Shown here: piece after piece, positions 52,635-62,517 of the stretch | Layout: each line of letters starts with the position of its first letter | Position numbering within the stretch: the stretch's first letter is position 1 | From: Rhodocyclales bacterium | GTDB taxonomy: Bacteria > Pseudomonadota > Gammaproteobacteria > Burkholderiales > Rhodocyclaceae | NCBI GenBank assembly: GCA_028292485.1 | Contig: JAQGMG010000029.1 | Coordinates: 62,001 to 126,000 of the forward strand | DNA length: 64,000 bases | Direction: 5' to 3' | Notes under the pieces: generated by a model | Database searches by the model: none | What the model was told of the DNA's origin: nothing | Seen by the model: only the letters and a program-made list of their open reading frames with translations | Made by a program: the position numbers and the translations under genes

Positions 52635-54491
52635 ATGCCGCACTACCGTTCCCGCACCACTACCCACGGCCGCAACATGGCAGGGGCCCGCGCGCTGTGG
52701 CGCGCCACGGGCATGAAGGATGGCGATTTCGGCAAGCCCATCATTGCGGTGGTCAACAGCTTCACGCAGTTCGTGCCGGGCCATGTGCACTTGAAGGATC
52801 TGGGCCAGATGGTGGCACGCGAGATCGAAGCCGCCGGCGGTGTCGCCAAGGAGTTCCATACGATTGCCGTCGATGACGGCATCGCCATGGGCCACGGCGG
52901 CATGCTGTATTCGCTGCCCTCGCGCGAGCTGATTGCCGATTCCGTCGAGTACATGGTCAATGCCCACTGTGCCGATGCGATGGTGTGCATATCCAACTGC
53001 GACAAGATCACCCCGGGCATGTTGATGGCCGCCTTGCGGCTGAATATTCCGGCGGTTTTCGTATCTGGCGGACCGATGGAGGCAGGCAAGGTCAAGTCGG
53101 CCGATGGCACGCAGGTCATCAAGCTCGATCTCGTCGATGCCATGGTCAAGGCGGCAGACAAGAACGTCTCCGATGCCGACGTGGCGGCCATCGAAAGCGC
53201 GGCATGCCCTACCTGTGGTTCGTGTTCCGGCATGTTCACCGCCAACTCCATGAACTGCCTGACCGAGGCGCTGGGCTTGTCCCTGCCGGGTAACGGCACG
53301 GTGGTGGCGACCCACGCCGACCGCAAGCATCTGTTCCTGCGTGCAGGCCGGACCGTGGTCGAGCTGTGCAAGCGCTACTACGAGCAGGATGATGAAACGG
53401 TGCTGCCGCGCTCGATCGCGACGTATGCCGCTTTTGAAAACGCGGTCAGCCTGGACGTTGCCATGGGCGGCTCCACCAATACCGTTTTGCATCTGCTTGC
53501 TGCGGCCAGCGAAGCCAAGGTCGATTTCAAGATGAAGGACATCGATCGCATTTCGCGCAAGGTGCCCTGCCTGTGCAAAGTCGCGCCAGCGACCGACAAA
53601 TTCCACATTGAAGACGTGCATCGCGCTGGCGGCGTGATCGGCATCCTGGCCGAGCTCGACCGTGGCGGCCTGATCAATCGCGACACCTACACGGTGCATA
53701 CCAAGACACTGGGCGAGGCGCTGCATACCTGGGACGTGATGCATGCGCACGACAATCATGTCTTCGACTTCTACCGCGCAGCGCCCGGTGGCGTGCCGAC
53801 ACAGATCGCATTCAGCCAGGATCGGCGTTTCAACGAACTGGACCTGGATCGCACGCACGGCTGTATCCGCGATGTCGCCAACGCCTATTCCCAGGATGGC
53901 GGGCTGGCCGTGCTCTATGGCAACATCGCCGAGAACGGCTGCATCGTGAAGACTGCCGGTGTCGACGAGTCGATCTGGAAATTCAGCGGCACGGCGCGTG
54001 TCTATGAAAGCCAGGACGAGGCTGTCGAAGCCATTCTCGGCAACGAAGTAGTCGCGGGCGATGTCGTCGTGATCCGTTACGAGGGCCCGAAGGGCGGCCC
54101 CGGCATGCAGGAGATGCTTTACCCGACTTCGTATCTGAAGTCGCAAGGCCTAGGCAAGCAATGCGCTCTGCTGACCGACGGACGTTTTTCTGGTGGTACA
54201 TCAGGCCTGTCGATTGGCCACGCCTCACCGGAAGCGGCAATGGGCGGAGCGATTGCGCTGATCGAAAATGGCGACACCATCGAGATCGACATCCCGAACC
54301 GTTCGATCAAGCTGGCCATTTCTGACGCAGAGTTGAGCAGCCGTCGTGCCAACATGAATGCACGCGGTGCTGAAGGCTGGAAGCCTGCCAACCGTGTGCG
54401 CTATGTCTCGGCAGCGTTGCAAGCCTACGCGGCACTCACTACCAGTGCCGATACCGGCGCAGTGAGAGATGTAACGCAAGTCCAGCGTTAA
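52635..54491 (+). CDS. ilvD: dihydroxy-acid dehydratase
   Basis: A 618-residue iron-sulfur enzyme of branched-chain amino-acid synthesis, very close to the E. coli type. Cluster cysteines lie in NCDKITPGM (Cys122) and [11 protein letters not shown] (from Cys191); the motif [18 protein letters not shown] and the C-terminal [15 protein letters not shown] are intact. GGAG at 52625-52628 precedes the ATG by 6 bases. A strong terminator follows. Confidence 0.97.
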   Translation: MPHYRSRTTTHGRNMAGARALWRATGMKDGDFGKPIIAVVNSFTQFVPGHVHLKDLGQMVAREIEAAGGVAKEFHTIAVDDGIAMGHGGMLYSLPSRELIADSVEYMVNAHCADAMVCISNCDKITPGMLMAALRLNIPAVFVSGGPMEAGKVKSADGTQVIKLDLVDAMVKAADKNVSDADVAAIESAACPTCGSCSGMFTANSMNCLTEALGLSLPGNGTVVATHADRKHLFLRAGRTVVELCKRYYEQDDETVLPRSIATYAAFENAVSLDVAMGGSTNTVLHLLAAASEAKVDFKMKDIDRISRKVPCLCKVAPATDKFHIEDVHRAGGVIGILAELDRGGLINRDTYTVHTKTLGEALHTWDVMHAHDNHVFDFYRAAPGGVPTQIAFSQDRRFNELDLDRTHGCIRDVANAYSQDGGLAVLYGNIAENGCIVKTAGVDESIWKFSGTARVYESQDEAVEAILGNEVVAGDVVVIRYEGPKGGPGMQEMLYPTSYLKSQGLGKQCALLTDGRFSGGTSGLSIGHASPEAAMGGAIALIENGDTIEIDIPNRSIKLAISDAELSSRRANMNARGAEGWKPANRVRYVSAALQAYAALTTSADTGAVRDVTQVQR

Positions 54492-54507
54492 ATCCGTCAC
54501 ACCCGGG

Positions 54508-54541
54508 CAGGGCGCCAAACCCCGGTTTGGCGCCCTGTTTG
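54508..54541 (+). terminator. Rho-independent terminator after ilvD
   Basis: A perfect 13-bp stem (CAGGGCGCCAAAC / GTTTGGCGCCCTG) with a CCCG loop, followed by TTTG. It lies 16 bases after the ilvD stop. Confidence 0.85.
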
Positions 54542-54742
54542 CATTCCGTGGAGCGAATCTGCGTGCTCCTGTGCCGCGTCCGTACTCGGTCGCAGCAGTC
54601 GTTTGCCTGCAAGCCCTGCTCACCCTGCGGACCTTGTTTGTGCCGCCGTTGACCCTCAAGGAGACAGTGATACCCGAACTGGCGTCCAGGCTGGTCGGGA
54701 TCACCTTGAGTGGACGCAAGAGCGGCTAAGCAGAAAAGCACA

Positions 54743-57514
54743 ATGATATTTCCGTCCGTAGAGTATCTCGACAATCTTTCAAACAGCCTGCAGTCGGCAT
54801 TCGTTCGTCTCGCGAAGGACGAAGCCTTGTGGCAGAGCGAATTGAACGGTGCATTGCGTCACCTCACGGCCAGTGTCGCGCAAGCGCTAGATGTTGCCCG
54901 TGTCGGCGTATGGTTGTCGCAGGAGGACGAACCCTCAATCGACTGTGTGCAGCAGTTACTTGTTACCGAAGGCCGCTTCGAGCGCGGCGGCAAGCTGCAG
55001 GCGCGCGACTATCCGGCCTACTTCCGCGCGCTGATGGCCAGCCGGGTCATCGATGCCGCCGATGCCATCAACGATAACCGGACTGCCGAGTTCGGCGCCG
55101 GCTATCTCATTCCAAACGGCATCGGTGCCATGCTCGATGCCACACTGCACAATGCCGGGCGATTCTGTGGTGTGCTATGCATAGAGCATGTCGGCAGCGC
55201 GCGCCTGTGGAGTCGCGAAGAGCAGCACTTTGCCACCTCGGTTGCCGATCTTGCTTCGCAGTTACTCATGTTCCATTCGCTCAAGGACAGCGAGCGTCGT
55301 TACCGCACGCTTTTCAATGCGGCCGGTGATGCCATTCTGACCTTCAAGGGCGGCACGATCATCGATTGCAATCCCCTGGCGCTCACCTTGTTCGGCTGCG
55401 CCCGCGATGAGTTGCTGAATTCGACCCGGAGCGATCTGTCGCCACCGATCCAGCCGAACGGGCAACTTTCAGCGTCGCGCCTCACAGCGATTCTCAAGGA
55501 AACGGAAGACGGTTCGCCGAGCTATTTCGAATGGCTTTTCCGGCGACCGGACGGCACCGAATGGGAAGCGGAAATCAGCGCCGCATCGATCCTCACGGGG
55601 ACTGATCGCGTCGTGCTGGCCATCATCCGCGACGTCACCGATCGCCGTCAGGCTGAACGCGCGCGTCATCAGTCCGCCTTGCTGCTGGCACGGCGCAATG
55701 GCGCCCTGCTGGTGGTCAATCGCCTGGCCAGCCGGCTGCACGGCATGACCGACGTCTACCAGATTGCTGAAGAGACAGTTCGCGTTCTGCGCATGCTGCA
55801 GGATGTGCCGTGCATTACCTTCTTGCGTGCGCAGCCGGGCGGCGAAACGCTGCAGCGCATTGCCGTCGACGGCGCGGGTGCCGCCGATCTGATGGACTGG
55901 GATGCCCAGGGCATTCCGCTGAATGGCAGCCTGGCGGGTCGTGCCATTGCGGAGCACCGCATTCTGATCAGCGGTGATGTCGATAATGACGAAAGAATAC
56001 TTTCAGGTGCCAAGATCGGTTTGCTGAAGTGCGGCTTCAAGTCGCTGGTGGTGCTGCCACTGATTTTCGGCGAAGAGCCCCTCGGCAGCATCGGTTTGCT
56101 GTTCCACGAAGGCAACGTGATGTTTGGCGACATCGAAATGGAAACGCTCAATACCATTTGCCAGACGGTTTCGCTGGCCATGGTCAATGCGCGCCACGTG
56201 CAGGTGCTGGAACACCAGGCCATGCACGACTCCCTGACCCTGTTGCCCAATCGCGCCCATCTGCACCGCGAAGCTGCGCGGGCTATTCGCCAGGCCAGCG
56301 AGCGGGCACAGTCGGTCAGTCTCATGCTGCTCGACCTGGACCGCTTCAAGGAAGTCAACGACACGCTCGGTCACCATGCCGGTGACATGCTCATCAAGCT
56401 CGTCGGCGAGCGCTTGCGTGAAGCGCTGCTGACACGCGACGCCATGCTGGCGCGCCTTGGCGGTGACGAGTTCGCGATTCTCCTGCGTGTCACCGATAGT
56501 CTGGCGGCTGCAAACGACGTAGCGATCGAGATGGTCGCTGCCCTGCGTCGGCCCTTCGACGTGCAGGGCATTGCCATCGAACTCGGTGGCAGCATCGGCG
56601 TCGCCATCTATCCGCAACACGGCGATTCCAGCAATGCATTGCTGCGCTGTGCCGATGTCGCCATGTACGCCGCCAAGAGCACCGTCGGCAATGTGAGCGC
56701 TTACGACGCAGAACTCGATCAGCATAATCCGCGTCGCCTGGCGATGATCACCGAGCTGGGCTCGGCGATTGTCGGCAACCAGCTTGTCCTGCATTTCCAG
56801 CCGCAACTGGATCTGGTAAGCGGCACATGGTCGGGCAGCGAAGCACTGGTGCGCTGGATCCATCCGCAACTCGGTTTGATTCCTCCCGGCGAGTTCATCC
56901 AGTTTGCCGAGACCAGCGATCTCATCCGCCCGCTGACCTTGTGGGTGGCGCGCCGCGCGCTGGAGCACATGCGCGAATGGCATCAGCGCGGGCTCGATCT
57001 GCCGGTCTCCATCAATCTGTCGACGCGCAATCTGCTCGACGTGACCTTCCCAGACTCGATGGCGGCCTTGCTTGAGGAATATGGCGTGCCGCCACATCTG
57101 CTCGAACTGGAGATTACCGAAACAGCGCTGATCGGCGACCCCAATCGCGCCATGTCGGTAGTCGAGCGCCTCGTCGAGCAAGGCATGCGTCTGTCGATCG
57201 ATGATTTCGGCACAGGCTATTCGTCGCTGGCCTATCTGAAGCGCTTGCCGCTGCATGCGCTCAAGATCGATCGCTCCTTCGTGCGTGACATGCTCATCGA
57301 CGAGCAGGATGCCATCATCGTACGTTCCACCATCGGCCTTGCCCACAGTCTTGGTCTGCAGGTCGTTGCCGAGGGGGTCGAGGATGTACACACACTGGCT
57401 GCCTTGCGCGACTTCGGTTGTGATCTAGCGCAGGGTTATGTGCTGAGCAAGCCCGTGCCTGCGGAGCAGGCCGAAACGCGATTGCGCGCGCCCTATCTTG
57501 CTGCCAATGATTGA
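54743..57514 (+). CDS. GAF-PAS-GAF-GGDEF-EAL protein (cyclic di-GMP turnover)
   Basis: A 923-residue cytosolic protein, no membrane helices. Order: GAF (about 30-180), PAS (190-310, ending RDVTDRRQAE), GAF (335-480), GGDEF (495-655) and EAL (665-915). The cyclase motif LGGDEF (573-577) is intact; the inhibitory RxxD site does not fit the usual spacing before it. The phosphodiesterase domain has EALVRW (from Glu700), ETALI and DDFGTGYSSLAYLKRLPL, so it should be active. The ATG at 54743 is used; a GTG at 54710 would add 11 residues, and neither has a strong ribosome site. Two GAF domains suggest sensing of a small ligand or cyclic nucleotide. It is a single-gene unit. Confidence 0.92.
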   Translation: MIFPSVEYLDNLSNSLQSAFVRLAKDEALWQSELNGALRHLTASVAQALDVARVGVWLSQEDEPSIDCVQQLLVTEGRFERGGKLQARDYPAYFRALMASRVIDAADAINDNRTAEFGAGYLIPNGIGAMLDATLHNAGRFCGVLCIEHVGSARLWSREEQHFATSVADLASQLLMFHSLKDSERRYRTLFNAAGDAILTFKGGTIIDCNPLALTLFGCARDELLNSTRSDLSPPIQPNGQLSASRLTAILKETEDGSPSYFEWLFRRPDGTEWEAEISAASILTGTDRVVLAIIRDVTDRRQAERARHQSALLLARRNGALLVVNRLASRLHGMTDVYQIAEETVRVLRMLQDVPCITFLRAQPGGETLQRIAVDGAGAADLMDWDAQGIPLNGSLAGRAIAEHRILISGDVDNDERILSGAKIGLLKCGFKSLVVLPLIFGEEPLGSIGLLFHEGNVMFGDIEMETLNTICQTVSLAMVNARHVQVLEHQAMHDSLTLLPNRAHLHREAARAIRQASERAQSVSLMLLDLDRFKEVNDTLGHHAGDMLIKLVGERLREALLTRDAMLARLGGDEFAILLRVTDSLAAANDVAIEMVAALRRPFDVQGIAIELGGSIGVAIYPQHGDSSNALLRCADVAMYAAKSTVGNVSAYDAELDQHNPRRLAMITELGSAIVGNQLVLHFQPQLDLVSGTWSGSEALVRWIHPQLGLIPPGEFIQFAETSDLIRPLTLWVARRALEHMREWHQRGLDLPVSINLSTRNLLDVTFPDSMAALLEEYGVPPHLLELEITETALIGDPNRAMSVVERLVEQGMRLSIDDFGTGYSSLAYLKRLPLHALKIDRSFVRDMLIDEQDAIIVRSTIGLAHSLGLQVVAEGVEDVHTLAALRDFGCDLAQGYVLSKPVPAEQAETRLRAPYLAAND

Positions 57515-57589
57515 GAGCCCGTCATGAAACGGGCTGCGCACGTGGTTGGCTGCGTTGGCTCGCTCGATTTTCTGACGAACCCTGGACGG

Positions 57590-57608
57590 TTGTTCACCTT
57601 GTGAACAA
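57590..57608. terminator. hairpin between convergent EAL and tonB genes
   Basis: TTGTTCAC-CTT-GTGAACAA, a perfect 8-bp stem with a 3-base loop, lies in the 120-base convergent spacer. There is no U-run, so its terminator role is uncertain. Confidence 0.4.
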
Positions 57609-57634
57609 GTCGTAGGGTAGGTTCGCGAAGCAAC

Positions 57635-58630
57635 TCACTGCGGGCCGTTCTTCACTTCCAGCGTAGAGTCGCCTTGCACCTGCTGGAAGCGGAAGGTCTC
57701 CACCATCACCAGAATGTCCGTATCGCGTGCCGTTTCTGCCGGTAGCGGCTTGAACGGTGAGGCCATGCGTACGATGTGCAGCGCTGCTTCGTCGAGCCGC
57801 TTGTTGCCGGACGAGCGCTCCACGCTGGTATCGACCAGGCGCCCCTTGCGATCGATTTCGATCGACAGCATGACGCTGCCATATATCGCCTTGCCGGCCG
57901 CGTCCTTTGGAAACTTCAGGCTGCCGATATCTTCGACGACCTTGCGCCAGGCGACCGTGTAAAGCGCAAAGGCAGACTCCTTGGTACGTGGTGAGATCAC
58001 TGTCTTGCGCGGGCGTTCCGCGTATTGCCGCAGCAGACGATCAACGACGGCTTCCTGCTTGGCCATGGCGCGTGTCTTGTCTTCGGGCGAGTCACCTGGC
58101 TTTGGCGCGTCGCTCTGGGTCTGATCATTGGTGCGGCGGCTTGCCGCCTGTTCCACCGAGGCCAGTGCCTGGTTTTGTGCCAGCAATGCCCGCTGACGTG
58201 CTTCGAGTGACTCGACGCGCTTGCTTGCATCGAGCATCGCATCGCCGGCCTGATCGGCATGTTCAGGAGGCAGTGGCGTGGTTGGCAGCTCCTTCAGATC
58301 GGTATTGCCGCCACCATCCATGTTCGCCTGCGCCAAGGCCTGCGCCTTGTGGGGCGCCTGTATGTGTTTGGCGTTGACGAGCACTACATCGAGATACGGT
58401 TTTTCCTTGCGCGCACCGCCATCCGGAATGGAAAAACCGAGGCCCAGCAGTACGAAGACATGCACGCAAAAAGATATGCCGACACCCAGCGAGATGCCGA
58501 CACCTGCCGCCAGGGGCGGGTGCCATTGCTCGAGAGGTTTTGCCAGCAGCAGCGCGGGCTGATGCACTGCCGCCTTGCCCGTCTTTCTGGCGGGTTCGTG
58601 GGCTGCGCTGCGGTGGCGTTGTTGCGGCAT
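57635..58630 (-). CDS. TonB-family energy transducer
   Basis: A 331-residue protein with one N-terminal membrane helix (about 40-68), a long charged, coiled-coil periplasmic linker (110-210) and a C-terminal TonB domain (YGSVMLSIEIDRKGRLVDTSVERSSGNKRLDEAALHIV). The linker is Gln/Ala/Glu-rich rather than Pro-rich, so it resembles TolA-like transducers. It couples the proton gradient to outer-membrane receptors; ExbB/ExbD are not adjacent. It follows the RNB gene by 111 bases on the same strand. Confidence 0.88.
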   Translation of the reverse strand: MPQQRHRSAAHEPARKTGKAAVHQPALLLAKPLEQWHPPLAAGVGISLGVGISFCVHVFVLLGLGFSIPDGGARKEKPYLDVVLVNAKHIQAPHKAQALAQANMDGGGNTDLKELPTTPLPPEHADQAGDAMLDASKRVESLEARQRALLAQNQALASVEQAASRRTNDQTQSDAPKPGDSPEDKTRAMAKQEAVVDRLLRQYAERPRKTVISPRTKESAFALYTVAWRKVVEDIGSLKFPKDAAGKAIYGSVMLSIEIDRKGRLVDTSVERSSGNKRLDEAALHIVRMASPFKPLPAETARDTDILVMVETFRFQQVQGDSTLEVKNGPQ

Positions 58631-58741
58631 GCGGGCGATTCTACGCCGGGCTCAATGTGTAAATAGCGGCAATCCGACAGCCGTATCGCGATGCGCGGTT
58701 CGGCTTCGCCGCACCACGCCGAGAACGTTCACAGCGCGGCA

Positions 58742-60781
58742 TCACTGCGCGCCGTCCTGCACTGCGGGTTGATCGGCGATCACCGCAATGGTCGCTTCGG
58801 CCTCATTGATGGCCAGCACGAGCTCGGCGGCCTCACCGTCTTCTGCGTCTTCTCCCTCGTCAATGACTTCCGCTGTCTGCGCCAGCGGCGGCAGTGTCGC
58901 GATGTACCTGGCACGCAGTTCAACGTCGATCAGGTCGAACTGTTCGAGTGAAAGTTGCACGCGATCACCGTTGTTGAGGTTAGGCAGCGAGTGCACCTTG
59001 AAGACGAACGGCACGTCTTCGAGCCGCACGATGTTTTCACGCAGCACCCGGGCCGAGACCTCCTTGTTGCCGGCCTGTCGCAACCAGCGCAGGCACCAAT
59101 AGCGCTCCATGCCCTGCTGGAATTCGGCGTAGGCCTTGTAGGTCATGTCGAAGTCATTCATCGCCGCTGCGAGTTCGGCCGAGCCGGGCACAAAAGGCGC
59201 AGGCTCATCGCGCAAATGCGCCAGCAATTGCCATTGGTTGCACATGTCGACGTAGCGTCGCAGCGGGCTGGTTGACCATGCATAGCAATCAACACCCAGC
59301 CCATCATGCGGCGCTGCGGCCGTCGTCATGCGCACGCGTCCGCCGCTTTGCGCGCGGTAGATTGCCGGTATGCCAGCTTCATGCAGCAGCTTGCCCCAGG
59401 TGCTGTTGGCGAAGATCATCAGTTCGGCCACCAGCTTGTCGAGCGGCGAGCCACGCTTGCGGCGCTCGATGCTGATCTGACCAGGCCCATCCTGTGTCTG
59501 CACACCCCAGTCGACGTAGTAATTGAAGTCCATCATCGTCTGGTTTGCAGATGGTTTGCCGCGTCCGGCTTCGAGCACGCAGGCAAATTCCCACAGCACG
59601 ATGAGTTCATGCTTGAAGGGAAAGTCGGGCGCCTCGGCAAGGCCGTTAGCGAGTGTCTCGTCGTTGAATACGGGCTCGATGTCGTGATGACGCAAGTTGG
59701 CGGCAACCGGCACGCGCTCGATACACGAGCGTGTGCCCGCAATCGAATAGTCGCTGTTCACGTCGATGTACAGCGATACGGCGGGCCGCACCGAACCCGC
59801 GCCGAGCGTGAATACGCCGACCAGATCGTCGGGCAGCATGGTGATCTTGTTGCCCGGCATGTAGACGGTGGAAAGCCGTGTGCGGGCAATGGCGTCCATG
59901 TCTGACCCCGGCGCCATGCCGAGGCACGGTGCCGCAATGTGGATGCCGATGATCCAGCCGCGATTGTTGTCACCATAGTCGCGCGGGGTAAGCGACAGGG
60001 CGTCGTCGATCTCTGTCGTCGTAGCGTCGTCGATCGAGAAAGCCTGCACTGCCGCCAACGGCAGCTCCTCAACAGCATCGGACGCAGGCAGCGCAACGCG
60101 CTCGCCAAAATTGGCAGGCCCTTCGGGGAAGTATTCGAACAGAAAACGACCGAGCAGGAATTCGTAGGACGAAGGCAGGGCGCCGGCCTTCAGCATGAGA
60201 CGCGGCACAGACAGGCCAGATGTTTCGCAAGCGGCCTCGAGCGCCTTGGTTTCGAGCTTGTTGCGGTCGGGGCGATACAGCAGTTGCGGCAGCATCGGTA
60301 CGAACTCGGCGGGCAGGGTGCCGGCAAGCAACTCGTCTTTCATGCGGGTTATGGCTTCCTGCTGCAGACGCTTTTTTTCTGCGCCCGCCAATGCCGCCTG
60401 CAGGATTTCCGGCGGTGCCTTGCGAAAACGCCCCCGCCCCTTGCGGTGGAAATGGATTGGCGAGGCCTGCAGTCCCTGCAGCAGTGCAGTGGCTTCGACA
60501 GCATTTGGCGGGTGGCCGAAATAGTCCTGCGCAAATTCGGTGAAACCGAATTCACCGTCACCGCACATTTCCCACAGGAAGTCTGTCTCCAGCGATGCGG
60601 CTTCGAGCTCCGCACGTTGCAACAGCTCGCTCGCCGCCGGATTCGCGTAACGCAGCAGAATATTGGCGGCCTTGAGTTTCACCCGCTTACCGTGCGGTGT
60701 TTCCACCTGCAACGAGGAGTCATTGTCGGCCAGGATGGTGCCGGTCTTGAAAACGCCATCCTCTTCAAACAGCACGTTCAT
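58742..60781 (-). CDS. RNase II/RNB-family exoribonuclease
   Basis: A 679-residue RNB-domain enzyme. An N-terminal beta-barrel (FKTGTILADNDSSLQVET) is followed by a helical region and the RNB catalytic core: FSIDDATTTEIDDALSL (one of the four catalytic Asp is Glu, usual for this subgroup), IHIAAPCLGM, YMPGNKITMLP and the late YAWSTSPLRRYVDMCNQW. The C-terminus has an S1-like barrel and an acidic tail. The ATG at 60781 after GGAAT is preferred over the earlier Met at 60850. The order RNB then TonB is common in betaproteobacteria. Confidence 0.9.
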   Translation of the reverse strand: MNVLFEEDGVFKTGTILADNDSSLQVETPHGKRVKLKAANILLRYANPAASELLQRAELEAASLETDFLWEMCGDGEFGFTEFAQDYFGHPPNAVEATALLQGLQASPIHFHRKGRGRFRKAPPEILQAALAGAEKKRLQQEAITRMKDELLAGTLPAEFVPMLPQLLYRPDRNKLETKALEAACETSGLSVPRLMLKAGALPSSYEFLLGRFLFEYFPEGPANFGERVALPASDAVEELPLAAVQAFSIDDATTTEIDDALSLTPRDYGDNNRGWIIGIHIAAPCLGMAPGSDMDAIARTRLSTVYMPGNKITMLPDDLVGVFTLGAGSVRPAVSLYIDVNSDYSIAGTRSCIERVPVAANLRHHDIEPVFNDETLANGLAEAPDFPFKHELIVLWEFACVLEAGRGKPSANQTMMDFNYYVDWGVQTQDGPGQISIERRKRGSPLDKLVAELMIFANSTWGKLLHEAGIPAIYRAQSGGRVRMTTAAAPHDGLGVDCYAWSTSPLRRYVDMCNQWQLLAHLRDEPAPFVPGSAELAAAMNDFDMTYKAYAEFQQGMERYWCLRWLRQAGNKEVSARVLRENIVRLEDVPFVFKVHSLPNLNNGDRVQLSLEQFDLIDVELRARYIATLPPLAQTAEVIDEGEDAEDGEAAELVLAINEAEATIAVIADQPAVQDGAQ

Positions 60782-61086
60782 TTGATTCCATTCTGTCGTA
60801 AGGCTGACGTGCGTACCACATCTGTCGCTGCCGGCGCTCTTTGCCGCCATCTTCCGGAAGGCGCCTTGTGAAGCGCAATTCGAGAGCGATTGGAGAGCGA
60901 CTGGAGACTGATTCGAGCCCGCGATTATAGGCTACAGACCCCGAGTCTCCGCGGGAACGTGCCTTGAAAATGTCTTCCTCGCATGTCATTCAAGCTCACG
61001 ACGAATCAGTCATCGCCGGGGAAGACAATGCGTTAATCTTCTATCCGCACGCTTTTCCAGTAGCTTCGTTCAAAAGGAGTTTTGCC
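60782..61086. other. divergent intergenic region, 305 bp
   Basis: It separates the RNB gene and the HiPIP gene and must hold both promoters. No clear consensus promoter was found. A tandem GAGAGCGATTGGAGAGCGACTGGAG-like run occurs near 60885-60910. Confidence 0.5.
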
Positions 61087-61392
61087 ATGTTGAGTCGTCG
61101 TCGTTTCATCATGCTGGTTCCAGCCGTCACCGTCGGCACGCTGATGGCCAGCACTGCCCTGGCGCAGGCAAAGCTCACGGAAAGCGATCCGACCGCGCAA
61201 GCTCTGGGCTACAAGGACGACGCCAGCAAAGTGGATACCAAGAAATACGCCACTTACAAGCCGGGCAGCAGCTGCGGCAACTGCGTGCAGTATTCCGGCA
61301 AGGCCGGCGAAGCCAGCGGTCCCTGCGCGGCATTCGGTGGCAAGGCCGTGTCGGCAAAGGGCTGGTGCATGGCCTGGGTCAAGAAGGCCTGA
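61087..61392 (+). CDS. high-potential iron-sulfur protein (HiPIP)
   Basis: A 101-residue periplasmic electron carrier. SRRRFIMLVPAVTVGTLMASTALA is a Tat-like leader (RR at 4-6). The mature part has the four cluster cysteines 63, 66, 80 and 94 (Cys-x2-Cys-x13-Cys-x13-Cys) and GWCMAW at the end, diagnostic for HiPIP with a [4Fe-4S] cluster. AAGGAG at 61074-61079 fixes the start. HiPIPs carry electrons to reaction centres, oxidases or reductases; no partner gene is adjacent. Confidence 0.95.
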   Translation: MLSRRRFIMLVPAVTVGTLMASTALAQAKLTESDPTAQALGYKDDASKVDTKKYATYKPGSSCGNCVQYSGKAGEASGPCAAFGGKAVSAKGWCMAWVKKA

Positions 61393-61849
61393 CCAGCGAA
61401 AGCGGGGTGCGGACGCGTTCACCACGTGGAGTGGCGCGCGATCAGTCTTGATTTGCGGTGATTCACACCCTGCAACAATGTTGGCAGGCGGCGCAGGGGC
61501 GTGTGACGTCGGTTCATGACCGTTCGGTTTCTCTTCTGTATCACTCGCATGTTGCAGCTCGTGACTGGCCGACATGGCCAGAAAACGCAGGCGAAAACTC
61601 CGGCAAAAGGCACTGCTTCCTTACATGGAATTCGCCGCAGCGCGTGCGCGTGCAATGGCTAAAATTCCGCCAACCACATGTCATCAGAGGGCGGCACTAG
61701 CCTTGCCGCGGGCCGCGCCGATATTGAATGCGAATGCGGATCGTTGCTCACTGCCTTGAGCCTTGTCCGTAGAGAACAAGGCAGGAAAACAGCAAAGGCA
61801 ACCGCCCGGATCGGGGTCTACATTTATCAGGTAAGCTCTGTGATTGTCA

Positions 61850-61869
61850 GGTTGCATGGCCATGCAACC
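61850..61869. promoter_or_regulatory. 20-bp perfect palindrome upstream of the bacterioferritin-like gene
   Basis: GGTTGCATGG followed directly by its reverse complement, ending 85 bases before the start codon. A dimeric regulator site is likely. It does not resemble a Fur box. Confidence 0.5.
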
Positions 61870-61890
61870 GCGCTCGTGCAGACGCAAGAT

Positions 61891-61920
61891 TTTCCGGGAC
61901 ATTCTTTTCCGGGACATTCC
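61891..61920 (+). repeat. two tandem 15-bp units in the 5' leader
   Basis: TTTCCGGGACATTCT is followed by TTTCCGGGACATTCC with a single-base difference at the end, 35 bases before the start codon of the bacterioferritin-like gene. Confidence 0.85.
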
Positions 61921-61954
61921 ACCTCGGCTCGTACCTCGAACACTGGAGAGAAGC

Positions 61955-62410
61955 ATGGACGACACCACAACCCAAACTGCGATTGACGCACTCAACAAGA
62001 TCATGGAGCTCGAGCTCGCCGGCGTCGTGAAATACACGCATTACTCGCTGATGATCTATGGCTACAACCGTATTCCCATCGTTTCATGGCTCAAGGGCAA
62101 CGCGGCCGAAGGGCTGACGCACGCGCACAAGGCAGGCGAACTCGTGACCCTGCTGGGCGGTCACCCTTCACTGAAAATAGGCCCCTTGCTGGAGACGCAG
62201 CAGCACGACATCGGCGACATCCTGCGTGAGAGTCTTGAGCAGGAAAAGGTGGCGCTTACCGCCTACTATGAACTGTTGCACCTTGCCGAAGGCCAATCCG
62301 TGTTGCTCGAAGAATATGCCAGGGAGATGATCGTGCAGGAAGAGCTGCATCTCGACGAGGTGAACAAGATGCTACGGCGACCAGGCTCGATCGATTCATT
62401 CAAGGCATAG
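61955..62410 (+). CDS. bacterioferritin-like protein
   Basis: A 151-residue four-helix-bundle protein of the ferritin/bacterioferritin group. The first helix LNKIMELELAGVVKYTHYSLMIYGY, the THAHKAGELVTLLGGHPSL turn and the last EEYAREMIVQEELHLDEVNKML fit. Candidate ligands are Glu20, His56, Glu129 and His132; the first internal motif reads ExxxH instead of ExxH. No heme Met is evident at the usual site. GGAGAGA at 61945-61950 precedes the ATG. It probably stores or detoxifies iron. A terminator follows. Confidence 0.85.
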   Translation: MDDTTTQTAIDALNKIMELELAGVVKYTHYSLMIYGYNRIPIVSWLKGNAAEGLTHAHKAGELVTLLGGHPSLKIGPLLETQQHDIGDILRESLEQEKVALTAYYELLHLAEGQSVLLEEYAREMIVQEELHLDEVNKMLRRPGSIDSFKA

Positions 62411-62446
62411 CCAATCAGATTTGCGACAGGAGTCGCGATATAAAAG

Positions 62447-62479
62447 AAAAGCCCCATCTGTCAGAGATGGGGCTTTTTT
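62447..62479 (+). terminator. Rho-independent terminator after the bacterioferritin-like gene
   Basis: AAAAGCCCCATCT pairs with AGATGGGGCTTTT (13 bp, loop GTCAG-type), followed by six T. It is 37 bases after the stop. Confidence 0.95.
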
Positions 62480-62517
62480 ATGGGAACTACATACTTAACT
62501 TGCAGCGCCCCGATTTT

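Larger units (their letters stand above)
61393..61954. other. 562-bp intergenic region before the bacterioferritin-like gene
   Basis: No gene is supported. It contains a GCCTTGT/ACAAGGC hairpin (61760-61782), a 20-bp perfect palindrome (61850-61869) and two tandem 15-base units (61891-61920). Short frames here lack family support. Confidence 0.6.

Noticed and set aside
61033-61575. 180-codon minus-strand open frame
   Set aside because: It lies antisense to the well-supported HiPIP gene and shows no domain.
61574-61759. 61-codon basic open frame in the HiPIP-bacterioferritin gap
   Set aside because: The start is very Arg/Lys-rich, but there is no ribosome site, no family and low-complexity composition.
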